A stretch of 47,417 nt of DNA from Paenibacillus phytorum. Its GTDB lineage: Bacteria; Bacillota; Bacilli; Paenibacillales; NBRC-103111. Shown one piece after another: positions 33,782 to 41,488 of the stretch (its first letter is position 1; each line of letters begins with the position of its first letter). The stretch is taken from contig NZ_WHOA01000014.1 in assembly GCF_013141715.1 (NCBI RefSeq), positions 1 through 47,417 of the forward strand, in the 5' to 3' direction. Below the pieces are notes generated by a model. It worked only from the letters and a program-made list of their open reading frames with translations, was not told the origin of the DNA and made no database searches. The position numbers and the translations under genes were made by a program.

Positions 33782-34183
33782 TTAACTATCCAAGGGTTTG
33801 ATAATGATGGGGTTATTTTTCTTTCTATAAAACTGTTTCAATTGCTCATAGATATCATCAATTTGAAAAGGCTTAATAATATACTCATCGGCTCCTGCCA
33901 TCATTGACTTCGATAATTCGCCGATGGAATGCTTCGCGCTCATCAGAAAAATGGGTGCTTTTGCAAAGGATTTGTCCGAGCGAAGCTCTCGGCATAGTTC
34001 AAATCCAGTCAAATTCGGCATAAGAACATCAGACAGAACAGCATCCGGTTTCAATTCCTTTATCGATTTTAACGCAGCAATAGGATCATTGAAGGCTGAT
34101 ACCTGGAGACCTCTCACTTCGAATAAATCCTGTAAAATGTGTAGTAGAACATTATCGTCGTCCACTATAGCTAGGTGATTCAT
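33782..34183 (-). CDS. Single-domain response regulator, first gene of the pel operon
   Basis: 133 residues, one CheY-type receiver and a short basic/Ile-rich tail (KKNNPIIIKPLDS). Acidic pocket IVDDDN (about 7-9), phospho-acceptor Asp in VLSDVLMPNLTG (about 50), Ser in LMSAKHS and Lys in YIIKPF are all present, so it should be phosphorylatable. No output domain. ATG 34183 with AAGGAG. Being co-transcribed with pelD, it may dock on PelD or another Pel protein, or serve as a phosphate sink for the nearby hybrid kinase. This position for a receiver is not part of the standard pel operon. Confidence 0.9.
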   Translation of the reverse strand: MNHLAIVDDDNVLLHILQDLFEVRGLQVSAFNDPIAALKSIKELKPDAVLSDVLMPNLTGFELCRELRSDKSFAKAPIFLMSAKHSIGELSKSMMAGADEYIIKPFQIDDIYEQLKQFYRKKNNPIIIKPLDS

Positions 34184-34211
34184 GGCTCTCAACTCCTTAC
34201 ATTTATCTAGC

Positions 34212-34240
34212 TGCATATTTCATAAATTTACGTATGTAAA
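34212..34240 (-). promoter_or_regulatory. pel operon promoter with overlapping palindrome
   Basis: On the minus strand TTTACA (34240-34235), 17 nt, then TATGCA (34217-34212). The -35 is covered by the inverted repeat TTTAC-GTAT-GTAAA (34227-34240), a candidate operator. The regulator is unknown. Confidence 0.5.
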
Positions 34241-34249
34241 AGGATATGT

Positions 34250-34278
34250 TTGAATGTTTCTAGGTTATATTTTATCAT
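34250..34278 (+). promoter_or_regulatory. Promoter of the GH114 gene
   Basis: TTGAAT (34250-34255), 17 nt, TATCAT (34273-34278), 44 nt before the ATG. The spacing is ideal for sigma-A. Confidence 0.5.
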
Positions 34279-34321
34279 ATAATGAAGCTAATCCAAATTT
34301 CAGGAAGGTCCGTGAAAAGCG

Positions 34322-35152
34322 ATGAAGACATCAAAGGTAACAGCTGCCATTATCGTCTCCATGGTCTTTTTCTCATTCCCATTCAAGAAGCAAATCCAAG
34401 CTTCTAAACCTTTTCAAAACGTGAAAGACTACTCCCTCTACTATGGTGCACCTACTGAACAAGCCATCATTCAATTAAAGACCAAAGATCTTATTATTAT
34501 TGAACCTCAATTGTTCTCAAAGCTACAAATACAAGACATTCAAACGACGGGCACAATGGTTATAGGTTATATAAGCGTTATAGAAACCCCTGCCTGGAAC
34601 ACTCTTCGTGTGAAGGAACTTTTGTCTTCGGACTATTTATTGAAGCAGGGCGAGCGTATCCATTTCAAGCAATGGGACTCTTATTTGATGGATTTGCGAC
34701 AATCACATTACCGTCAGCTGCTGTTATCAGAAATCAAAACTTCTATCTCAGACAAAGGTTTAGACGGTATGTTCCTAGATACGGTTGGAGATATCGATGA
34801 CTGGATTCAAGATGCAGCTACTCAAACCCCAACAAGAGAAGCATACCGTTCTTTCCTCCAAGACGTGAGCGGCCAATACCCCAAGCTTTCCATTATTCAG
34901 AATCGCGGCTTTGATACACTCGACTATGCGCTGCCTTATATCGATGGTTTGTTATGGGAGGACTGGCGGGCTAATTGGAAAGAGGATTTGTGGATGAAAA
35001 CAAGAGTGGACAGACTGCGAAAGGAACAAAAGAAGGGCTTGACCGTATTTTCCATCCATTTAAATAAAGAGAGCTCTCCTGGTAGAGAAGCCCGTAAACT
35101 AAAGTTTTTACATATAGACGCACCTGATGGTTATACGAAAGAAGTCAATTAA
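34322..35152 (+). CDS. Secreted GH114 endo-alpha-1,4-polygalactosaminidase-like protein (PelA hydrolase counterpart)
   Basis: 276 residues with a signal peptide (1-27, cleavage near QAS-KPF). The rest is one GH114 barrel: YSLYYGAPTEQ, VIGYISVIETPAWN, and the strand KGLDGMFLDTVGDIDDW, which carries the acidic catalytic residue, then SIIQNRGFD and GLLWEDW. GH114 enzymes cut alpha-1,4-galactosaminoglycan; the PelA hydrolase domain belongs here and can disperse Pel biofilm. It is divergent from the pel operon, 138 nt away, so it is probably the separate PelA-H of this system. ATG with AGGAAGG about 13 nt upstream. Confidence 0.88.
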   Translation: MKTSKVTAAIIVSMVFFSFPFKKQIQASKPFQNVKDYSLYYGAPTEQAIIQLKTKDLIIIEPQLFSKLQIQDIQTTGTMVIGYISVIETPAWNTLRVKELLSSDYLLKQGERIHFKQWDSYLMDLRQSHYRQLLLSEIKTSISDKGLDGMFLDTVGDIDDWIQDAATQTPTREAYRSFLQDVSGQYPKLSIIQNRGFDTLDYALPYIDGLLWEDWRANWKEDLWMKTRVDRLRKEQKKGLTVFSIHLNKESSPGREARKLKFLHIDAPDGYTKEVN

Positions 35153-35257
35153 TTTTGAACCTCCCCCCTACACCATACTTAGACCAACTTCCATTTCAAG
35201 TGCTTCAACACAACGAGCTCCAAGTATTATTTTTTTTACAGGATTCGACATTTAATA

Positions 35258-35286
35258 GTCACATTACGTGTTATCTATGGTAAAAT
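35258..35286 (+). promoter_or_regulatory. Candidate promoter of the HD-GYP/H-NOX operon
   Basis: GTCACA (35258-35263), 17 nt, then an extended -10 TGgTAAAAT (TAAAAT at 35281-35286), about 50 nt before the ATG. The -35 is weak and the -10 good. Confidence 0.4.
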
Positions 35287-35335
35287 CTCACATATAGCCT
35301 ATGATTTAAGAGCAAGGATGGAATGAGGTACATAG

Positions 35336-36379
35336 ATGGATGAGGTTTGGAAGCAAAGCGCTAATTTTCTGGTTATCGATGATCAGGAGTACAATATCAA
35401 CCTTTTAGAGCGGATACTGCGCCGTGCGGGTTTTTCCAATATACACTGTACGACGGATCCCAAGCGTTTAGATACCCTTTTTGATGAGGTTCAGCCTGAT
35501 ATCATTTTATTGGATCTGCATATGCCGGAAATGGACGGATTTGCAGCGTTGAAGCTTTTGAAAGAACGCGTCTTGGAAAGCAATTACCTACCGATCGTAG
35601 TACTTACCGCCGATGTAACTCAAGAGGCAAAGAAGGAAGCGCTGCATCTCGGAGCGCATGATTTCCTTACGAAGCCTTTGGATAAAACAGAAGTGGTTTT
35701 ACGGATCAACAACTTACTCAAGACACGCTTCTATCATTTGCAGCTTCAAGACCAGAATCAACGTTTGGAGCAGCGTGTTCAGGAACGAACCGCCAAGCTT
35801 GAACAAGCCAAGCTGGAAATCTTGGAGTTACTTGGACGCACCTCCGAATTTCGTGATGATCAGACAGGGCAGCACACACAGCGCGTAGGCCGGATAGCGA
35901 AGGAGATCGCCACTTCTCTTGGACTGCCTAAGCAGGAAGCGGAGCTCCTCGAGCGGGCCACTCCCTTACACGATCTAGGGAAGATCGGCATCCCCGATGA
36001 GATTTTATTAAAACCGGGAAGATTCACCCCCGAAGAGTTTGAGCACATGAAAACACATACGACGATCGGGGCCAGCATACTCGAAGGAAGTCAATTTCCT
36101 GATCTGCAATTAGCCAGAACGATCGCTTTGTCGCACCATGAGAAGTGGGATGGAACTGGATACCCGAGCGGATTAAGCGGTGAAGAAATCCCACTAGCTG
36201 GACGTATCGTGGCCATTGCCGACTTCTATGATGCGTTGACTCACGAGCGCCCCTATAAAAGGGCTTGGTCGGAAGAAGAAGCTTTGACAGAAATTCAGAA
36301 GCAGCGCGGCATTCATTTTGATCCCCAAGTCGTGGACGCCTTCATGGGCATTATCCGAAGAAACAACAATTTCGAATAG
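35336..36379 (+). CDS. Response regulator with HD-GYP c-di-GMP phosphodiesterase domain
   Basis: 347 residues: receiver (10-130, VIDDQE, phospho-Asp60 in ILLDLHMPEMDG, Lys in FLTKPLD), a coiled-coil linker (135-165), and HD-GYP (about 165-345). Catalytic residues are complete: H213-D214 in PLHDLGKIGIPDEIL, H242, H268-H269, GYP at 276-278 in KWDGTGYPSG, and D297. It should hydrolyse c-di-GMP, like RpfG. First gene of a four-gene plus-strand run with H-NOX (18 nt later), hybrid kinase and receiver. It is the only c-di-GMP enzyme in the window and the natural lever on PelD. ATG start; a weak GAGGT ribosome site. Confidence 0.94.
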   Translation: MDEVWKQSANFLVIDDQEYNINLLERILRRAGFSNIHCTTDPKRLDTLFDEVQPDIILLDLHMPEMDGFAALKLLKERVLESNYLPIVVLTADVTQEAKKEALHLGAHDFLTKPLDKTEVVLRINNLLKTRFYHLQLQDQNQRLEQRVQERTAKLEQAKLEILELLGRTSEFRDDQTGQHTQRVGRIAKEIATSLGLPKQEAELLERATPLHDLGKIGIPDEILLKPGRFTPEEFEHMKTHTTIGASILEGSQFPDLQLARTIALSHHEKWDGTGYPSGLSGEEIPLAGRIVAIADFYDALTHERPYKRAWSEEEALTEIQKQRGIHFDPQVVDAFMGIIRRNNNFE

Positions 36380-36397
36380 AAATGGGAAGGTGTTCTT

Positions 36398-36943
36398 ATG
36401 AAAGGCATGGTTTTTACTTCTTTTCTCGAAATGGTCGAAAATAAATTTTCTCTTGGTATTGTCGATCAAATTATTGAAAGCTCCGACTTGCCGTCGGGCG
36501 GTAGCTATACCTCTGTCGGTACATACGATCATAATGAAATGATTCAGCTTATTGTACAGCTAAGCCAGCGGACAAACATTCCCGTTACCGACTTGATCAT
36601 CACTTTCGGCGAATATCTGTTTACACAGCTTATCGAACTTCATCCTCAATTCATCCAAGAAAACAGCTCCGTATTCAGCTTTCTGCAAAAAGTGGACAGC
36701 TATATTCACGTAGAAGTCCGCAAGCTCTATCCAGGCGCCGAGCTGCCGGCATTCGAATATGACACTTCGGTACCTGGAACGCTGATCATGACCTACCGGT
36801 CCTCGCGACCTTTTGCCGATTTGGCAGAGGGGCTCATCATGGGATGCATTCAGTATTATGGCGAGCAGATAAGCATAGCACGGGAGAATTTAGACGAAGG
36901 AACCGCGGCCCGATTTATTTTGACGAACACGGAAGTGAAATAG
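36398..36943 (+). CDS. H-NOX haem nitric-oxide/oxygen-binding sensor
   Basis: 181 residues, exactly one H-NOX domain. The proximal haem ligand is His104 in SYIHVEVRKLYP, and the propionate clamp Y133-x-S135-x-R137 is seen as TYRSSRP. Starts MKGMVFTSFLEMVENKF, as is normal. By alignment with the oxygen-binding Thermoanaerobacter protein, its distal Tyr140 is replaced by Leu here (about 142), so the haem should prefer NO over O2. Stand-alone H-NOX proteins regulate an adjacent kinase or cyclase; here the hybrid kinase starts at the very next base after the TAG stop. ATG with GGAAGGTG. Confidence 0.95.
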   Translation: MKGMVFTSFLEMVENKFSLGIVDQIIESSDLPSGGSYTSVGTYDHNEMIQLIVQLSQRTNIPVTDLIITFGEYLFTQLIELHPQFIQENSSVFSFLQKVDSYIHVEVRKLYPGAELPAFEYDTSVPGTLIMTYRSSRPFADLAEGLIMGCIQYYGEQISIARENLDEGTAARFILTNTEVK

Positions 36944-38698
36944 ATGCAGGATACGCAGGAACTAGACGTTCTTCGCCGTCAACTAGAACGGGAAAAGAAA
37001 GCGCGCAAAGAAGCTGAACAGATCGCCGAGCAGAAAACGCGTGAAATTTATTATGTAAATCAAGAACTTAGACAGTTGAACGATCAGCTGGAGGAATTGG
37101 TGAAGGAGCGTACGGTGGAGCTATCCAAAGCACGCGATGAAGCCATTGAAGCCAATCAAATCAAAAGCCAGTTTCTGGCCAATATGAGCCATGAACTACG
37201 CACGCCGCTCAACGCTATTATCGGTTATAGTGAAATGCTCAAAGAAGATGCCGAAGATATGAATGAACCCATATTCGCAGACGACCTAGGCAAAATCCAT
37301 AACGCGGGGAAACATCTGCTGACACTTATTAATGATATTCTGGATCTCTCCAAGATCGAAGCTGGCAAGATGGATCTCTACTTGGAAGTATGTGATATCC
37401 CGACGCTTATTCACGAAGTTCTGACAACTGTAAATCCGCTAATAGAGTCAGGCGGCAACCATTTGGAAGTTGCCTTCCCCCAAGGCGAAATGAAGACAGA
37501 CATCACGAAGCTTAGACAGATCTTGTTCAATTTGCTAAGCAATGCCGGTAAGTTTACCAAGGATGGAACGATATGGCTAACAATTGGCTATGAAATGGCA
37601 AATGGGCATCCAGGCATTAGCTTCAGCATTAAAGACACCGGCATCGGCATGACGCCTGAACAGATGGAACATTTATTTCATGCTTTTAAACAAGCCGATT
37701 CCTCGACAACAAGGAAATACGGAGGCACAGGACTGGGACTTGCGATCAGTCAAAAGCTGTGCAAAATGATGGGTGGCCAGATCACTGTCGATAGTACGTA
37801 CAGTCAAGGCACAACTTTTGCTTTCTGGTTGCCTCTACTAGAGAATCATGCGGAAGGCATTAACGATCCATTAACGGAAAACGGCTCATGGACGATGCAG
37901 CGAAACCGCACGGTTCTGGTTATTGATGATGATCCTGCTATGCTGCAGTTGATGCAGCGTTTGCTCAGTAAAGAGGGATGTACGGTGGCGCTGGCCCAAA
38001 ATGGACAAGAAGGCCTTCGGCTCGCTAGGGAGCTGCGTCCTACGCTTATCTCCCTTGATGTGCTCATGCCGGGTACCGATGGTTGGACCGTACTAACAAC
38101 ACTCAAAAACGATCCAGAACTATCAGACATACCTGTCATCATGATGACAATGACCGATGATAAAAATATGGGCTATGCACTTGGCGCTGCGGAGTTTTTG
38201 ATCAAACCGATTTATAAAGAAAAATTAATTTCTGTGCTGGACAAGCATATCCCTGAGAGGCAATCTAACTCGATACTCGTCATTGAAGACGATATCACAA
38301 CAAGTCAAATGATGACTCAGATGTTGGAGAAAGAAGGCTACAAGGTCACTAAAGCGAAGGATGGACGCGTGGCCTTGCAATTCATGGTACAAGCGCTCCC
38401 GCAATTGATTCTGCTCGATTTAATGATGCCGGGAATGGATGGATTCGAGTTCGTTACGGAACTGCGCAAACGCGAGGAATGGCGCTGGATTCCGATTGTT
38501 GTCATTACGGCGAAAGACATTGCTTCGGAGGATCGCTTGCGACTGAACGGCTATGTGAAAAAATTAATCCAAAAAGGAAGCTTTAGGCGCGAAACATTAT
38601 TACATGAAATCCGCAGCCTAATGGCTGGTTCCATGGAGGACCAGACCATTGGGGAGCATACCTATATACGCAGCAAAGAGGAAACAAACGATGTATAA
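36944..38698 (+). CDS. Soluble hybrid histidine kinase with two receiver domains (H-NOX partner)
   Basis: 584 residues, no membrane segment. A charged coiled coil (1-75, [20 protein letters not shown]), HisKA (His83 in [20 protein letters not shown]), HATPase (about 185-300, DTGIGM and [14 protein letters not shown]), receiver 1 (about 320-440, VIDDDP, Asp in [11 protein letters not shown]) and receiver 2 (about 443-560, VIEDD, Asp in [11 protein letters not shown]). The lack of its own sensor fits a kinase gated by the H-NOX encoded immediately upstream, as HnoK in Shewanella. Output presumably passes to the lone receiver that overlaps its 3' end by 8 nt and to the HD-GYP regulator. ATG with GGAAGTG. 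Confidence 0.94.
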   Translation: MQDTQELDVLRRQLEREKKARKEAEQIAEQKTREIYYVNQELRQLNDQLEELVKERTVELSKARDEAIEANQIKSQFLANMSHELRTPLNAIIGYSEMLKEDAEDMNEPIFADDLGKIHNAGKHLLTLINDILDLSKIEAGKMDLYLEVCDIPTLIHEVLTTVNPLIESGGNHLEVAFPQGEMKTDITKLRQILFNLLSNAGKFTKDGTIWLTIGYEMANGHPGISFSIKDTGIGMTPEQMEHLFHAFKQADSSTTRKYGGTGLGLAISQKLCKMMGGQITVDSTYSQGTTFAFWLPLLENHAEGINDPLTENGSWTMQRNRTVLVIDDDPAMLQLMQRLLSKEGCTVALAQNGQEGLRLARELRPTLISLDVLMPGTDGWTVLTTLKNDPELSDIPVIMMTMTDDKNMGYALGAAEFLIKPIYKEKLISVLDKHIPERQSNSILVIEDDITTSQMMTQMLEKEGYKVTKAKDGRVALQFMVQALPQLILLDLMMPGMDGFEFVTELRKREEWRWIPIVVITAKDIASEDRLRLNGYVKKLIQKGSFRRETLLHEIRSLMAGSMEDQTIGEHTYIRSKEETNDV

Positions 38699-39059
38699 AA
38701 TCTTATTAGTTGAAGACAACGAAATGAACCGTGACATGTTATCCCGCCGTTTATTGCGCAAGGGTTATGAAGTCATCATGGCTATGGATGGACAGCAAGG
38801 TGTCGATGCCGCAAGATCCGAATCCCCGGATCTCATTCTCATGGATATGAGTCTTCCTGTATTGGACGGCTGGAACGCCACACGTCAACTTAAAGCTTCG
38901 CCGGAAACAAAGGAGATCCCCATTATCGCGCTAACCGCCCATGCAATGGCCACGGATCGAGAACAGGCATTTGAGGCGGGATGCGATGATTTTGACACGA
39001 AGCCTGTTGAATGGAATCGGCTGCTCGAGAAGATGAAAGTGTATTTGAAAGATCAGTAG
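38691..39059 (+). CDS. Single-domain response regulator (DivK/CheY-like)
   Basis: 122 residues, one receiver. [13 protein letters not shown], phospho-Asp in [34 protein letters not shown] and the DTKPV Lys are all there; this is the DivK-like subgroup often linked to hybrid kinases. ATG 38691 overlaps the kinase stop (TAA 38696-38698), with GAGGAA upstream. No output domain, so it would act as a phospho-shuttle. Its 3' end overlaps the convergent epimerase gene by 7 nt with no terminator between. Confidence 0.92.
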   Translation: MYKILLVEDNEMNRDMLSRRLLRKGYEVIMAMDGQQGVDAARSESPDLILMDMSLPVLDGWNATRQLKASPETKEIPIIALTAHAMATDREQAFEAGCDDFDTKPVEWNRLLEKMKVYLKDQ

Positions 39060-39970
39060 CGATCTTTGTAATGGTCAAAGGTTTCCTGCAAACCACTTCT
39101 TAATGTATATACCGGACTCCAATCCAAACCGGCAAGCGCGGCACGATTATCCAAGCGGCTGTGAACGATATCTCCAGCTCGAGAAGGTGCGTAAGAGGGA
39201 TTGAAGCTCATCCCGCTGATGTCGCACATTTCCTTAAGAAGAACGTTAACACTTGTCTGCTCGTTCCAACTAATATTGTATAATCCTCGGCCGCCCTTAC
39301 TCAGTGCGGCCATATTTGCGCGTACGATATCTTTCACATAAATAAAATCTCTTGTTTGCTCCCCATCACCAAAAATCAATGGTTGTTGACCCGCTAGAAG
39401 CTTATCAACGAAAATGGAGACTACGCCTCCCTCACCCTTTGGATCCTGTCTAATCCCATATACGTTCGCATAACGCAAAATCGTATAATCCAACTCATAA
39501 AGAGAAGAAAAGCTTTCTATATAGTGTTCCGGTGTATGTTTAGAAATACCATAGAAGGATAGCGGCTTTATCGGATGATTCTCATCAACGCCCAAATATT
39601 GCGGGGTTCCATACACAGCTGCGGATGAAGCGTAAATCAGCTTACGAACACCATGCTCCCTGCATTGTTCCAAGACGGCAAGAGTACCGAGAATGTTTAT
39701 TTTAGCGTCTAGTAAAGGATTAGTAAGCGAAGTCTGAACATCGATTTGTGCAGCATGATGAATCACGACTTCTGGGCGTGCAGCGGTGAAAGTCTCTGCT
39801 AATCCATTATCTAACAAATCTCCATGATGGAAGACAGCAAGGGGATTCAAATTTTCTTTACGACCTGTAGATAAATTATCAAAAATATGTACGTGATGCC
39901 CTGAAATGATCAATTGATCGACAATATGTGAAGCAATAAAACCCGCTCCCCCAGTAACTAAAATATTCAT
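39053..39970 (-). CDS. NAD-dependent UDP-hexose 4-epimerase (GalE/WbpP-like)
   Basis: 305 residues of the extended short-chain dehydrogenase family. NILVTGGAGFIASHI is the NAD motif, KLIYASSAAVYGTP and the SFYGISKHTPEHYI Tyr-x3-Lys pair are catalytic, and QTRDFIYVKDIVRA is usual for nucleotide-sugar epimerases. Pel needs UDP-GalNAc; Pseudomonas protegens PelX and epimerases beside Gram-positive pel operons convert UDP-GlcNAc to UDP-GalNAc. That role is probable here by context, but UDP-glucose/galactose cannot be excluded. ATG 39970 is chosen for the family N-terminus; its ribosome site is weak (GGGGCG), and upstream ATGs at 39988/39985 have none. Confidence 0.87.
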   Translation of the reverse strand: MNILVTGGAGFIASHIVDQLIISGHHVHIFDNLSTGRKENLNPLAVFHHGDLLDNGLAETFTAARPEVVIHHAAQIDVQTSLTNPLLDAKINILGTLAVLEQCREHGVRKLIYASSAAVYGTPQYLGVDENHPIKPLSFYGISKHTPEHYIESFSSLYELDYTILRYANVYGIRQDPKGEGGVVSIFVDKLLAGQQPLIFGDGEQTRDFIYVKDIVRANMAALSKGGRGLYNISWNEQTSVNVLLKEMCDISGMSFNPSYAPSRAGDIVHSRLDNRAALAGLDWSPVYTLRSGLQETFDHYKDRY

Positions 39971-40087
39971 AAGCGCACGCCCCATCATGATAACGTAAAT
40001 AAGCTGAAAAATAGATCACTCGACTTGAGTTTTATTATATTATAGATCTCCTCCGTGTAGTTAGAATGAAAAAAATACAAATAAAAA

Positions 40088-40134
40088 AGAGCCATTATTT
40101 CGAACTAGATGAACTAGCTCAAGATAATGTCTCT
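40088..40134 (-). terminator. Terminator of the glcDF operon
   Basis: On the minus strand AGAGACATTAT (40134-40124) pairs with ATAATGGCTCT (40098-40088), with one mismatch, then six T. The loop holds a second small CTAG pairing. Confidence 0.75.
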
Positions 40135-40153
40135 ATTTTTGTTTGACTTGGAT

Positions 40154-41488
40154 TTAATTCTTCACGACTCTATCATATAAAAAGTCGGCAATATGGACGG
40201 CCTCCATGCGGTCTTTTTGCCCGTGCTTTTCAATACCCAGCTTCATTTGCAGCAAGCAGCCAGGGTTGCTTGTAACGAGATATTGAGCGGCAGTAGCGTT
40301 CACATTTTCCATTTTATGCTCAAGAATTTGGTTCGCCATAACGGGTTGTGTGACATTATAAATGCCGGCCGAACCACAGCAGGAGCCTGCATCTTTCATT
40401 TCTATATAGGCAACGCTGCCTACCTCTTTCAGAAGCTGTCTGGCAGGATTGCTGCCTTTCATAACATTACGCAGATGACAAGAGTCCTGATACGTAACGC
40501 GAGTGGAAGCTCCACCGTCAACGGTCTCTGCGAACTGGAGTGGACGTCCTTGCTCTACAAGAATCGTACTGATGTCCTTCACTCGTACAGCGAACCAAGC
40601 CGATGCTTCCTTCCATTCCGGCTCCTCATGAAGCAAATGATCATACTCTACAAGAATGGCACCGCAGCCACCCGCATTGGACACGATATAATCTACACCG
40701 GCCTCTTGGAAAGCGCGAATGTTATTCTTGGCCAAAGCTTTTGCCTGATCACTCTCACCGCTGTGTGCATGTAGGGCCCCGCAACAATTCTGCGTCTCTG
40801 GAATGACTACGTCAAATCCTGCTTCAGAAAGCAGCTTTACCGTTTTGATATTCGTTTCGGTAAACAAAACATCCATTAAGCAGCCACGGAACATGCCAAC
40901 CGTAGCTATCTTTTCCCCTTTTGCCGGAATGTAGGTACCCAATTGCTCTACGATCCCTTTACTGGAAGCGTCAGGGAGTATTGTTTCCATATCGGATAAG
41001 TGCTTGGAAAATACCTTTACAGCGCCTGTTTTCCTAACGATGGTTTGCAACCCTGATTTTTTATAGAAATGAAGGCCTGATCCCAACAAACTCATCCTTT
41101 TTTGATGAGGGAAAAGCTCCTTGAACACCAGCTTACGTACACCGCTTACCCACCATCTGTGCTGCTTCGTATGCGTCTCAATCGCATCACGGGCTTGCTC
41201 AATTAACTGTCCATATTTCACATCTGCCGGACACGCTGGTTCACAAGCGCGGCATCCCAGGCAATGGTTCATTTGGTCTTCGAAGCTGATCCCTGGCTCC
41301 ATAATACCATCCACGGCCGCTTTCATAAGTGAAATTCGCCCGCGAGGGGACTCGGCTTCCACGCCGGTCTCCTTAAATGTCGGACAAGCAGGTAGACAAA
41401 AACCACAGCGCATACAATTGGTTAACTGTTCATAATCCAGCTTCTGTACGAGTGTTTCTTGAAGTGTTGCTGCTGGATGCTTAGCCAC
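40154..41488 (-). CDS. glcF: Glycolate oxidase iron-sulfur subunit
   Basis: 444 residues. Two 4Fe-4S motifs CMRCGFCLPACP and CLGCRACEPACP near the N-terminus (about 27-95), and two CCG domains (NCCGALHAHSG, about 237-247; GSCCGSAGIYN, about 370-380) as in GlcF/LutA/GlpC proteins. With GlcD it oxidises glycolate (or D-lactate) to glyoxylate (pyruvate) and passes electrons to the membrane quinone pool. I use GTG 41488, six nt after AGGGTGGTGA; a TTG two codons earlier lies against that site. It overlaps the glcD end by 8 nt. Confidence 0.92.
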   Translation of the reverse strand: MAKHPAATLQETLVQKLDYEQLTNCMRCGFCLPACPTFKETGVEAESPRGRISLMKAAVDGIMEPGISFEDQMNHCLGCRACEPACPADVKYGQLIEQARDAIETHTKQHRWWVSGVRKLVFKELFPHQKRMSLLGSGLHFYKKSGLQTIVRKTGAVKVFSKHLSDMETILPDASSKGIVEQLGTYIPAKGEKIATVGMFRGCLMDVLFTETNIKTVKLLSEAGFDVVIPETQNCCGALHAHSGESDQAKALAKNNIRAFQEAGVDYIVSNAGGCGAILVEYDHLLHEEPEWKEASAWFAVRVKDISTILVEQGRPLQFAETVDGGASTRVTYQDSCHLRNVMKGSNPARQLLKEVGSVAYIEMKDAGSCCGSAGIYNVTQPVMANQILEHKMENVNATAAQYLVTSNPGCLLQMKLGIEKHGQKDRMEAVHIADFLYDRVVKN

